Shown here in pieces: positions 18,428-27,122 of a stretch of DNA of 64,000 nt (position 1 is its first letter; every line of letters starts with the position of its first letter). Origin of the DNA: an uncultured Lachnospiraceae bacterium. Its GTDB lineage: Bacteria > Bacillota > Clostridia > Lachnospirales > Lachnospiraceae. Location of the stretch: positions 56,059 to 120,058 of the forward strand of contig CANQPJ010000007.1 in the NCBI GenBank assembly GCA_947625755.1. The letters run 5' to 3'. The position numbers were made by a program, and so were the translations under genes. The notes beneath the pieces were generated by a model. The model was not told the origin of the DNA and made no database searches. It saw only the letters and a program-made list of their open reading frames with translations.

Positions 18428-19560
18428 AAAAATCAGTAAAGAAAATATTTATAGTAATAACAATGATAACCTTAATGCTTTGCTGTGGGGTAACGACACA
18501 GGCAAAGGCAAAGAAATTAAAAGTAAATGCAGTGTATACAAATGCAAAGAAAGTCAGGGGGACAACCAGACTGAAGAAGGCAAAAGTCGTTGCGAAGGTC
18601 GGAAAGAAAACCTACAAGACCAGATCAAATCGTAAGGGTAAATATACGATTAATATTAAGAAGAAAAGAAAAAAGGGAACAAAAATCAAAGTTACCGTAT
18701 ACAGGAAAAAGAAAGTATACGCAAAAAAGAATGTTAAAGTAAAAGCGGTCCCATGGTATATGAAAAAACCATTCAAGGGACATAAGGCCGCAATCGGAGG
18801 AACAGGAGAGTCTTTGGGAAAGGTTCCAAACCAATATGATAAAGAGTTTACGTTTTATGTAAAAAAAGGCTACCAGGCAATATTTACCTATGGAAAGTAT
18901 CATCATTCCGAAGGTGGAATTAATACGGGTAAATCCGGAAATGGGCAGGCATTTGATTCTCTTACAAGTAAAGGTAAAGATGGTGTTGCAGTTGGCAACC
19001 GTAAAATTAAAATTAAGGTTTACCGTCACGAGGATAACAAATTGGTAGACAGCTACAGCATTACGCCAAGAAAAATTAAACAGCCCGGTAAAACGGATGA
19101 AATCAATTATACCCAGTTTTTAAAAGATTACGAAAAAGTAAAAAAAACAGGGAAAGAGATTGACCGAAGTATTGGGGACTATAGCTACCATATTGATATA
19201 TTAGGTCGTTATGGTGTATGTTATACAATTGGACATCCGGGATATTATTATGATGTTTCTGCCAACGGTGTTCATGTGAAAATAACCGCTCTGCATGGGG
19301 CAACATTATATATTACCGTAGGTGCAAAAGCAAGCTTTAATTTTTCGGAACCTTCTCCGGATAAATATGATGTTATGATTAAGCCGGGTAAAACTTATAA
19401 ATGGGAAGGAGCTGACTTTAAGGAAGGAGAATTAATTGATAATAATCTTTGTCGAAAAGTTTATGCTTATAAGAATGGAAAATTGGTATATATGGCTGCA
19501 AATATAGACTATCTCATTCAGGGGTTTTCTGACAATGATAAATGGATTATTGTAAATTAG
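18424..19560 (+). CDS. secreted, very basic protein with Ig-like (Big_6 type) domain
   Basis: A 378-residue protein with a signal peptide (basic start MKKSVKKIF, hydrophobic to ~25, then TTQAKAK). Residues ~32-108 resemble a bacterial Ig-like domain of the lysine-rich type (KVVAKVGKKTYKTRSNRKGK and TKIKVTVYRKKKV). From ~120 to the end is a beta-rich region with two similar stretches, YHHSEGG and SIGDYSYHIDILG. No LPXTG anchor or transmembrane tail. Exported and perhaps bound to anionic cell wall polymers by its positive charge. Start overlaps the preceding stop by four bases. Function unknown. Confidence 0.7.
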   Translation: MKKSVKKIFIVITMITLMLCCGVTTQAKAKKLKVNAVYTNAKKVRGTTRLKKAKVVAKVGKKTYKTRSNRKGKYTINIKKKRKKGTKIKVTVYRKKKVYAKKNVKVKAVPWYMKKPFKGHKAAIGGTGESLGKVPNQYDKEFTFYVKKGYQAIFTYGKYHHSEGGINTGKSGNGQAFDSLTSKGKDGVAVGNRKIKIKVYRHEDNKLVDSYSITPRKIKQPGKTDEINYTQFLKDYEKVKKTGKEIDRSIGDYSYHIDILGRYGVCYTIGHPGYYYDVSANGVHVKITALHGATLYITVGAKASFNFSEPSPDKYDVMIKPGKTYKWEGADFKEGELIDNNLCRKVYAYKNGKLVYMAANIDYLIQGFSDNDKWIIVN

Positions 19561-19596
19561 AATAAGAGAAATATAAAATTTAATATTATTAATGTT

Positions 19597-19626
19597 AAAG
19601 AGTAGATGTAAATCTGCTCTTTTTCT
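19597..19626 (+). terminator. terminator after the secreted basic protein gene
   Basis: AGAGTAGAT and ATCTGCTCT pair around a GTAA loop with one G-U, followed by TTTTC. Confidence 0.75.
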
Positions 19627-19742
19627 TTTGGAAAGGATATGAGAAAATTTTTCGAAGTAACAGTAGAAAGGCTGATGTAATCAAAAAGTTATAAATATAT
19701 TGTGTAAAGTTAATGGTATGAAGTTATATCTCATTTGGGTGG

Positions 19743-19771
19743 TTGACTTTTTATTAAAAAGGCAATATAAT
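19743..19771 (+). promoter_or_regulatory. sigma-A promoter of the HolA-like gene leader
   Basis: TTGACT (19743-19748), 17 bases, then TATAAT (19766-19771). Transcription would begin near 19779, giving a leader of about 170 bases. Confidence 0.7.
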
Positions 19772-19778
19772 CATAATT

Positions 19779-19949
19779 GTAATCTGTTTTATTAATTATT
19801 TCAGCTTAAGTTATTGGCTGATGTTGTTACTAGCCGGAGAGGTATTCCGGTTGAAAGTGAAGGGATTATAGGCGTAAGTGCGTAATTTTGAAATTTTTAA
19901 AATTTTAAAATTACGCTTTTTTTATGCCTAGATTTAGAAAGGAGGTTTT
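19779..19949 (+). promoter_or_regulatory. structured leader with attenuator hairpin (candidate cis-regulatory RNA)
   Basis: The leader contains GGCT...AGCC (19817-19834 region) and CCGGA...TCCGG (19834-19838 with 19846-19850), which overlap at the shared C and so may compete. It ends in a clear intrinsic terminator: GCGTAATTTT (19880-19889) against AAAATTACGC (19907-19916), followed by seven T. The gene's own ribosome binding site comes 13 bases later. A promoter, folded leader and terminator just before a start codon is the layout of an attenuator or riboswitch. It matches no riboswitch class I know. Confidence 0.6.
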
Positions 19950-20627
19950 ATGAAATTTCTTTATGGCAATGAGCCATACCGTATTGACAGGGAGAAGGAA
20001 AAAATAGTTAATTCGTTTGATGAAGCAAAATTTGTGACAGAATTAAGCGAATTAAACGAAGAAGTTATGTTTTTTCTTCACTCAACGTCATTTTTTGAAA
20101 AAACCACCAGGATTGTGGTTTTTGTGGCAGAAGAAGCGAAGTATCTTAAAAAGATTCCGGAAGAATGGTTTAAAGAGAATCGGTTGCTAACAGTCTGCTA
20201 TGGCAATTCAAAGGAATGCGCTGCGTTTGCCCGGCGAAATGATGTAGAGGCGCTGTGTTGTGATAAGGTTACAGCACCCCAGTTAAAAAACCTTATCGGG
20301 GCTTACATAAAAATGGAGCCTCATGTTATTGACTATTTTATCCGCCGGATACGGTACATTGAGGATGAAAACGTCACTTTGTATCTGGTCATCAGTGAAC
20401 TGGATAAACTAAAGGCGTTTTCCACAATCGATGAAAAGCTGGTGGATAAAATGCTCTGCAGCCTTGAGGCTACGAATTTATTCGACCTGGGGAAGCATCT
20501 GTACCGTGGAAATGAAAGTGAAGCTTATAGAATTGTGCAAGCCTGTCCGAAAGGGCGGGAGCTGGCATACTTTGGAGCTGCACAGAGATATTTCCGGATT
20601 GGTTGGAAGAATTTCATCGGATGTTGA
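19950..20627 (+). CDS. short HolA-like protein (DNA polymerase III delta-related)
   Basis: 225-residue protein with a strong AAAGGAGG site. The opening FLYGNEPYRIDREKEKIV matches the start of the delta subunit of the DNA polymerase III clamp loader. LISELDKL-type residues (LVISELDKLKAF) and LEATNLFDLGKHLYRGN match later helices of HolA. Full-length HolA is ~330 residues, and the C-terminal collar domain is missing here, so this is a truncated copy or a specialised relative. Delta normally opens the sliding clamp. It sits in an accessory patch behind a structured leader, unlike a housekeeping holA. It could be a mobile-element gene or a decaying paralogue. Confidence 0.55.
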   Translation: MKFLYGNEPYRIDREKEKIVNSFDEAKFVTELSELNEEVMFFLHSTSFFEKTTRIVVFVAEEAKYLKKIPEEWFKENRLLTVCYGNSKECAAFARRNDVEALCCDKVTAPQLKNLIGAYIKMEPHVIDYFIRRIRYIEDENVTLYLVISELDKLKAFSTIDEKLVDKMLCSLEATNLFDLGKHLYRGNESEAYRIVQACPKGRELAYFGAAQRYFRIGWKNFIGC

Positions 20628-20742
20628 CGTTTTAAATTGACAATGTTATGATTATGGCACAGAAACAATTTGTTATATAAAGAAGCATATTGTTGGATAA
20701 ACTAATGAATATGTCATAAAATAAATACAAGAAGGTACAAAT

Positions 20743-20928
20743 ATGGCTACATCAAGTATTTTTGCAAATATTAAAATTACAAATCCAAAACAGGCTGAAT
20801 TGTTTGTAAATGCAATGGAAGCTTCTGCAAATGAACCGGAGAGAGTGCCAAGTATGCCAGTGAAACCGCCACTTACAGATGCAGAAGAAATTCGCAAATT
20901 AATGACAAACAGGATAAATAATAGATAA
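20743..20928 (+). CDS. 61-residue small protein
   Basis: Starts at ATG 20743 after GAAGGTACAAAT. The product begins MATSSIFANIKITNPKQAE and contains a proline-rich middle (PSMPVKPPL), then a helix ending in basic residues. I recall similar short proteins in many Firmicutes genomes, some next to toxin-like or mobile genes, but not a function. No membrane segment. It lies alone between the HolA-like gene and a transposase remnant. It may be an antitoxin-like or orphan protein; this is speculation. Confidence 0.65.
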   Translation: MATSSIFANIKITNPKQAELFVNAMEASANEPERVPSMPVKPPLTDAEEIRKLMTNRINNR

Positions 20929-21085
20929 CCTTACAATGAATTTTAATATACTTGAAATGAATGAAGTTGTCAGAGAGGATAACATGATTTCTATTCTCTC
21001 CGATTTTTTGTCCAAAGAATAAAGAAATAGAAAACTACATACAAACTCTATATATGGGAATTACAGCAGAAACAGCAGGTATGAT

Positions 21086-21484
21086 TTGCTGTCAGTCATT
21101 ATGGTGTGCCTGACAGAAAAAACAATAAATTCCAAAAACAGTCTTATTGGAATGTTGTCGAGTCTGCTGTCTTATAGGTTATCCGCAGAGGAGAAAAAGA
21201 AGACATTGGAAAACGACTATAATATTCCAATGACAGTCGAGATGGAAAAGGAGGTAAATGTTATGTGTAATCTAAGTTATGGTATTTCAGAAATGGTTGC
21301 TGCAGAAGCTGCAGAAGCTGCACAAAAAGCTGTCGCAGAAGCTACCGCAGAAGCTACAGAAAAAGCTACTCTAAACACCTTGTTTTCTTTGGTGGAGAAA
21401 AAGTTGTTAAAGGCTTCAGATGCGGCTAAAGAGGCAAAAATGTCTGAAAGCGATTTTATAGAACTGATGAACAAGAAAAGTTAA
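21086..21484 (+). pseudogene. C-terminal remnant of a PD-(D/E)XK (Rpn-type) transposase/nuclease
   Basis: The frame encodes LIGMLSSLLSYRLSAEEKK, then IPMTVEMEKEVNVMCNLSYG, the conserved tail of the PD-(D/E)XK nuclease-family transposases (Rpn type). An alanine-rich helix follows. The nuclease domain that should precede it is absent. Upstream the frame reaches a stop at 21020, and only a TTG at 21086 or an ATG at 21101 without a good ribosome binding site could start it. A short frame at 20936-21022 (28 codons) just before may be another fragment of the same gene, but I cannot show it. It is probably a broken copy. Confidence 0.6.
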
Positions 21485-21567
21485 ATAAAAAGGACGGCTT
21501 TAATACTGTTTTTTTATATTTAACACGTTTATTTCCGGAAAAAATATTACAGTTTTACCGAAAAGAT

Positions 21568-21609
21568 AAAAAACATGACCGCCCGATTCATGGGTGGTCA
21601 TGTTTTTTG
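21568..21609. terminator. bidirectional terminator
   Basis: AAAAAACATGACCGCCC and GGGTGGTCATGTTTTTT pair around GATTCAT, A-rich on one side and T-rich on the other. It ends the PBP gene from the reverse strand and anything from the left. Confidence 0.85.
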
Positions 21610-21615
21610 CACAAT

Positions 21616-24273
21616 TTATTCAGTTGGTTTTTTCTTTTTACCTGAAGATACCGTGTTTACCTTATCGCTTGTATTTTGTGTCTTTTTTGTCTGAACAGGT
21701 TTTTGAGTTGATTTATCATCATCTGCTTTCTGTTTTTTTGTTATATCATCTGAAGTGTTCTTTCGGGTAGCAGACAATGAATCTTCTTTTGTCGTATTTT
21801 GCTTTGTGGTCTCATTATCGCCAGATGCTTTGGTAGCACTATAATAATATTTGTTTGTATAGCTATAGTTATTTGAGTAGCTGCTGGAATGATAATTACA
21901 TTTTTCAGGTTCACTGCCGGCTTTGTAGTATTCCGTATGTGTTTTAGGGCAGACACCTTTAATTGCCATTTTGCCTGAAGAATCACAAATCTCTATTTCC
22001 CTGACATTCTTACCCTGCTTAAAGCCCTTCTTTTTATATTTTTTCAATTCATCAATTCTGGACATTATCTTTGACCAGAGTCTTTCGTGAAATGCCTGGT
22101 CTCCGGAAAGAGATTTATTTTCATCATATCCGGTCCAAATCGAAGCCGTAAGATATGGTGTATATCCACAGAACCATAAGTCATATTCACTTGATGTCGT
22201 ACCGGTCTTTCCGGCTACAGGCATACCATCTGACAATTTACATGCAGTACCTGTACCGGAAGTTACAACACTTTCCATAGCTTCCGTAAGCAGAACAGCA
22301 GTAGATTCTTTTAATACCGTTCGGGTTTTCGGTCTGGTTCTATCCAGAATTATACGCCCGTTGCTGTCAATTACCTGAGAGTAGAAAGCCGGTTTTGTAT
22401 ATGTTCCTAAATTTGCAATGGAAGCATAGGCTGCTGTCATTTCTAAATTTGTGACTCCGTCTGTTATACCTCCCAGAGCTAATGCCTGCTGTATATCAGA
22501 AGTTACAGAACCGTCATTTTCCACACGGTTATCCACCAAAGTAGTAATGCCAAAGTTACATAAGTAGTCATATCCCAGCTGTGGAGTTATGTCCGTTAAT
22601 GTTTTCACTGCACAGATATTCATAGAATTGGCAATGGCTGTTTTAACGGTTACCGTACCACGATAGCCGCTGTACCAGTTTTTGACCGGTCGTCCGTTGG
22701 AATAATTATATGGTTCGTCTACAATGGTTGTAGAAAGCGTGTATCCCATCGTGTCAATCGCAGGCGCATAGGCTGCCAACACCTTGAACGTGGAACCGGG
22801 CTGACGTGTTGAGTCTGTCGCACGGTTAAGTGCTAAACTTACATTTTTCTTTCCACGACCGCCTACAATAGCCTTTACATATCCGGTGTTTTGATCCATC
22901 ACCGTAAATGAAACCTGAGGCTGCGGCGTATAGTACAATGTTTCATACTGGGTGTATCCCAGTTTTTTCTTAATGCCTTTTTTATAGTATTTTTTCTTTA
23001 AATGTTTTTTATAGTCCTCCACAGCAGCTTTTGCGGATTCTTTGGAAGAAAAGATTAATTGATAATCACTGTCACCTAAAACCGTTTTGTGGTATGTGCT
23101 GATGTCGCTCTCATCATAATTATCAACCGTACCGTCCGGATTCTGTACTGACCATGCCCAGTTTATGGAGTAATAAATAGAGTATGGATAGTTGGAATCA
23201 TCCGAGGTTTCTTCATCACAGATTTTTTGGATTTTAGAATCCTGTGTGGAATAGATTTTCAGACCTCCACTGTAAACTGCGTTATATGCCTGTGTATAAG
23301 TATATCCTTTTGTTTTCTGCAAGTCTTCCATAACCTGATTGATTACTTCATCCACAAAATAGGAATATACATTTGTATTATTTTTTTCTAACTTATTGTT
23401 CACCTTTCGGATTCTTGCGTAGACATCATCTTTCAATGCTTTTTTGTATTGTTTTTTTGTGATGTGCCCGGCAGCACGCATATTTTTAAGCACTTTTTTT
23501 CTTCGTTTTGCATTTCCCTTTGGATGTGTAATTGGATTATAAGAAGATGGGTTCTGCGTAATGGATGCAATCACTGCAGATTCCGAAATTGTAAGTTTGC
23601 TTACATCCTTATTAAAATACCGAAGGGATGCTGCCTGAACGCCTAACGTATTGGAGCCAAGGTTAATGGTATTGAGATAGGTTTCCAAAATCGTATCTTT
23701 TGATGTAACCTTCTCAAGCTGTAACGCTAGATATTGTTCCTGAATTTTTCTCTTCATGGAAGCAATCAGAGAGCTTTCATTTGTCCAGCTTGTAAATACA
23801 TTGTTCTTTAATACCTGCTGTGTCAGCGTGCTGGCACCTTCCGAAGGATGCAGGGTAGATATGGCAATAAAAGCCGCTCTGCCGATACCCTGAATGTCAA
23901 TACCATTATGTTCATAGAAACGTGCGTCTTCTGTATCAATAAACGCCCAACGTAAATGTTCGGGAACCTGATCTAAAGATACCTTGATTCTGTTAGAACC
24001 TGTAGTTATCAGTTTGGCAATTTCTTTATTTTTAGAGTCAAATACAGTAGTAGAATATGAAGACGGTACTACTGATACATCATCGATTGATGGCGCACTC
24101 TTAATAATTCCATGTACGATTCCTAAAAATAAAAATCCAATGGTAATGGCTAAAAGCAATAATATATATAAGAATAATTTTAGTATACCAACAAATGATT
24201 TAGACACTACCTTTTTCTGGACAGATACTAAATCTTTTTGTTTATTTATGGTCTCTCTGTATCCAAAATTCAT
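21616..24273 (-). CDS. class A penicillin-binding protein (PBP1A-type)
   Basis: Bifunctional peptidoglycan synthase of 885 residues. There is a cytoplasmic N-terminus and one membrane span at ~30-53. The glycosyltransferase domain has EDARFYEHNGIDIQG and ASTLTQQVLKN. The transpeptidase domain has the catalytic STFK (after SRQPG), SMN (IANSMNIC) and KTGT (AGKTGTTSSEYD). The C-terminal ~90 residues are a low-complexity Ser/Thr/Lys tail. The start has AGGAGG seven bases upstream on the reverse strand. It polymerises and cross-links the cell wall outside the membrane. It is a single-gene unit facing the divergent YigZ-family gene. Confidence 0.95.
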   Translation of the reverse strand: MNFGYRETINKQKDLVSVQKKVVSKSFVGILKLFLYILLLLAITIGFLFLGIVHGIIKSAPSIDDVSVVPSSYSTTVFDSKNKEIAKLITTGSNRIKVSLDQVPEHLRWAFIDTEDARFYEHNGIDIQGIGRAAFIAISTLHPSEGASTLTQQVLKNNVFTSWTNESSLIASMKRKIQEQYLALQLEKVTSKDTILETYLNTINLGSNTLGVQAASLRYFNKDVSKLTISESAVIASITQNPSSYNPITHPKGNAKRRKKVLKNMRAAGHITKKQYKKALKDDVYARIRKVNNKLEKNNTNVYSYFVDEVINQVMEDLQKTKGYTYTQAYNAVYSGGLKIYSTQDSKIQKICDEETSDDSNYPYSIYYSINWAWSVQNPDGTVDNYDESDISTYHKTVLGDSDYQLIFSSKESAKAAVEDYKKHLKKKYYKKGIKKKLGYTQYETLYYTPQPQVSFTVMDQNTGYVKAIVGGRGKKNVSLALNRATDSTRQPGSTFKVLAAYAPAIDTMGYTLSTTIVDEPYNYSNGRPVKNWYSGYRGTVTVKTAIANSMNICAVKTLTDITPQLGYDYLCNFGITTLVDNRVENDGSVTSDIQQALALGGITDGVTNLEMTAAYASIANLGTYTKPAFYSQVIDSNGRIILDRTRPKTRTVLKESTAVLLTEAMESVVTSGTGTACKLSDGMPVAGKTGTTSSEYDLWFCGYTPYLTASIWTGYDENKSLSGDQAFHERLWSKIMSRIDELKKYKKKGFKQGKNVREIEICDSSGKMAIKGVCPKTHTEYYKAGSEPEKCNYHSSSYSNNYSYTNKYYYSATKASGDNETTKQNTTKEDSLSATRKNTSDDITKKQKADDDKSTQKPVQTKKTQNTSDKVNTVSSGKKKKPTE

Positions 24274-24496
24274 ACAAAACCTCCTATTCCGTTTAATTAT
24301 AGCAAAAGTAATAGATTAAATAAAGGGGAAGTTTGTCGAGAAAATAAAACAGGATAAAAGGAAAAGCATTATAATAATGAAAGAAAGAGGGGAAATATAG
24401 ATATGTAAAGGAAAGTGTGGTAAGATAGGAAAGTCAGATTTGGCATATATCAGGCAGGAGAACAAAGTTTGTAAAGATAAAGGTCAGGTTGATTAT

Positions 24497-25129
24497 ATGG
24501 AAGAATATTTTGTTGTGGAAGAAGCAGGGCAGGGTGAAATTGTTGAAAAAAAATCAAGATTTATTGCACATGCCCTGCCGGTACAAAATGAAAAAGAAGC
24601 ATTAGATTATATTGAAGCGATAAAAAAAGAATATTGGGATGCCCGACATAATTGCTATGCATTTGTAATAGGAAGAAATAATGAAGTGCAGAGATTTAGT
24701 GATGATGGCGAGCCACAGGGGACAGCCGGAAAGCCCATATTGGAAGTGTTATTAAATGGCAATATTCATAATACGTTAATTGTTGTCACCCGCTATTTTG
24801 GAGGCACGCTGTTGGGAACCGGCGGACTTGTGAGGGCGTATGGATTGTCTGCAAAAGCCGGATTAAATCATTCTAAAGTAATGTATGTGTGCGCCGGTGT
24901 CGGATTTCAATTAACCTGTGACTACAATAATATTGGGAAGATTAAATATATAATGTCGCAAATGAATATTACAGCAGAAGAAGAATATGGGGCAGACGTC
25001 ATTTTAAAAATAAAAATGAAAAAATCCAATTTTGAAAACTTTAAAAGTCAGATAGTGGATGTGACCAGTGGGAAAGCCTTGTTTGGGGCAATCAAAGATA
25101 TTGCGTATAAGGAAAAGATTGAAAAATAA
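24497..25129 (+). CDS. YigZ/IMPACT family protein
   Basis: About 210 residues from ATG 24497, which has AGGTCAGG eight bases upstream. The frame extends back to a TTG at 24440 without a proper site. The signature of the family is present: KKSRFIAHALPV, DARHNCYAFVIG, FSDDGEPQGTAGKPIL and VTRYFGGTLLGTGGLVRAYG (shown in parts). The C-terminal ferredoxin-like domain (DUF1949) follows. The family is often described as related to the eukaryotic translation regulator IMPACT; the bacterial role is unclear. typA, a translation-related GTPase, follows after 52 bp. Confidence 0.92.
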   Translation: MEEYFVVEEAGQGEIVEKKSRFIAHALPVQNEKEALDYIEAIKKEYWDARHNCYAFVIGRNNEVQRFSDDGEPQGTAGKPILEVLLNGNIHNTLIVVTRYFGGTLLGTGGLVRAYGLSAKAGLNHSKVMYVCAGVGFQLTCDYNNIGKIKYIMSQMNITAEEEYGADVILKIKMKKSNFENFKSQIVDVTSGKALFGAIKDIAYKEKIEK

Positions 25130-25181
25130 ATATAGTATGATAGAATAGTAAAATCGTTGCAAAGGTTAGAAAGGAAAAAAG

Positions 25182-27014
25182 ATGATTAGAGAAGATGTCA
25201 GAAATATAGCCATTATTGCTCATGTCGATCATGGGAAAACGACTCTGGTTGATGAACTGTTAAAGCAAAGTGGTGTTTTTAGGGAAAATCAGGAAGTGGC
25301 TGAAAGAGTAATGGACTCTAACGATTTAGAAAGAGAGAGAGGAATCACCATTCTTTCTAAAAACACAGCCGTAACGTACAAGAATACAAAAATTAATATT
25401 ATCGATACTCCCGGACATGCAGATTTTGGAGGGGAAGTAGAGCGTGTGCTTAAAATGGTAAACGGTGTTGTTTTAATGGTAGATGCTTTTGAGGGGGCAA
25501 TGCCACAGACCAGATTTGTATTAAAAAAAGCGTTGGAGCTCAATCTGCCGGTAATCGTCTGCATCAATAAGATTGACAGACCGGAGGCACGACCGAATGA
25601 GGTAATTGATGAAGTTTTAGAGCTGTTCATCGAATTAGATGCAAATGAGGAGCAGTTAGATTGCCCGTTTGTGTTTGCATCAGCAAAGCAGGGATTTGCA
25701 AAATTGGATTTGAATGATAAAAGTGAGGACATGAAGCCTTTATTTGAGACGATTATAAATTATATTCCGGCTCCGGAGGGAGATGCATCTGCAGATACAC
25801 AGGTGCTAATCAGCACGATTGATTATAATGAATATGTCGGAAGAATCGGCGTCGGCAAGGTGGACAATGGAACAATCCGGGTAAATCAGGAAGTAACTTT
25901 GGTAAATTACCATGACCCGGAAAACGCCAAACGTGTGAAAATCAGTAAGTTGTATGAATTTGAGGGATTAGATAAAGTAGAAGTCCAGGAGGCAACAGTA
26001 GGGGCAATCGTAGCGATTTCCGGTATTGCAGATATTAGTATTGGAGATACCATCTGTTCGTTAGATAATCCGAAACCGATTCCATTTCAGAAAATTTCTG
26101 ATCCGACCATTTCCATGCAGTTTATGGTAAATGACAGCCCGTTGGCTGGTCAGGAAGGAAAATATGTTACATCCCGCCACCTCAGGGACAGACTGATGAG
26201 GGAGTTAAATACGGATGTTTCTTTAAGGGTTGAGGAGACAGATGACATGAACTCTTTTAAAGTATCCGGACGTGGAGAATTACACCTGTCAGTTTTAATT
26301 GAAAACATGAGGCGTGAAGGATACGAGTTTGCTGTAAGTAAAGCCGAAGTTATATATAAAGAGGACGAAAGAGGGAAAAAATTAGAGCCTATTGAGCTTT
26401 GTTATATTGATGTGCCGGATGAATTTACCGGTGCAATTATTGAGAAGTTAAGCAACCGAAAAGGTGAATTGCAGGGAATGGCGCCTACGGGAGATGGTTA
26501 TACACGTCTTGAGTTTTCCATTCCTTCCCGCGGACTTATCGGATACAGAGGACAATTTCTTACAGATACGAAAGGAAATGGAATTATTAATACTGTATTT
26601 GATGCCTATGATACATTCCGCGGTGAGATACAGTACAGAAAACAAGGCTCATTAATTGCGTTTGAAGCCGGTGAGGCTATCACCTATGGTTTGTTTAATG
26701 CGCAGGAGCGAGGAACATTGTTTATCGGACCGGGTGAAAAGGTTTATTCCGGTATGATTGTGGGACAGACTGGCAGGTCGGAGGATATAGAGGTTAATGT
26801 CTGCAAGACAAAGCATCTGACCAACACAAGAACTTCCAGTTCCGATGAGGCTTTGAGGCTCGTTCCAAAGAAGGAATTAAGTCTGGAGCAGGCATTGGAG
26901 TATATTGACACGGATGAATTATTAGAAATTACTCCGCAAAGTCTTCGTATCAGAAAGAAAATACTTGATCCGACTCTTCGAAAAAGAGCAAATATCAGAA
27001 GACAAAACCAGTAG
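25182..27014 (+). CDS. typA: ribosome-associated GTPase TypA/BipA
   Basis: 610-residue translational GTPase. The G1 motif is AHVDHGKTTL near the N-terminus, G2 is RERGITI, G3 is DTPGHADF and G4 is NKID. EF-G-like domains III and V and the TypA-specific C-terminal domain (GPGEKVYSGMIVG, then KTKHLTNTR) follow. It acts on 50S assembly and on stress or low-temperature translation in other bacteria. The ATG follows AAAGGAAAAAAG. No special regulation is visible. Confidence 0.97.
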   Translation: MIREDVRNIAIIAHVDHGKTTLVDELLKQSGVFRENQEVAERVMDSNDLERERGITILSKNTAVTYKNTKINIIDTPGHADFGGEVERVLKMVNGVVLMVDAFEGAMPQTRFVLKKALELNLPVIVCINKIDRPEARPNEVIDEVLELFIELDANEEQLDCPFVFASAKQGFAKLDLNDKSEDMKPLFETIINYIPAPEGDASADTQVLISTIDYNEYVGRIGVGKVDNGTIRVNQEVTLVNYHDPENAKRVKISKLYEFEGLDKVEVQEATVGAIVAISGIADISIGDTICSLDNPKPIPFQKISDPTISMQFMVNDSPLAGQEGKYVTSRHLRDRLMRELNTDVSLRVEETDDMNSFKVSGRGELHLSVLIENMRREGYEFAVSKAEVIYKEDERGKKLEPIELCYIDVPDEFTGAIIEKLSNRKGELQGMAPTGDGYTRLEFSIPSRGLIGYRGQFLTDTKGNGIINTVFDAYDTFRGEIQYRKQGSLIAFEAGEAITYGLFNAQERGTLFIGPGEKVYSGMIVGQTGRSEDIEVNVCKTKHLTNTRTSSSDEALRLVPKKELSLEQALEYIDTDELLEITPQSLRIRKKILDPTLRKRANIRRQNQ

Positions 27015-27122
27015 TGAAAATAAAATATGATACTTGAAAAAGAAACAGAAAAGTAATATAATGTATGTACATTAACCATATACTTTAGGTAACGTATCGT
27101 GATTCATATGGAGGATATAGAT

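Noticed and set aside
18625..19029. 134-codon reverse-strand frame inside the secreted basic protein gene
   Set aside because: Shadow of a lysine-rich gene; no ribosome binding site and the forward gene is clearly coding.
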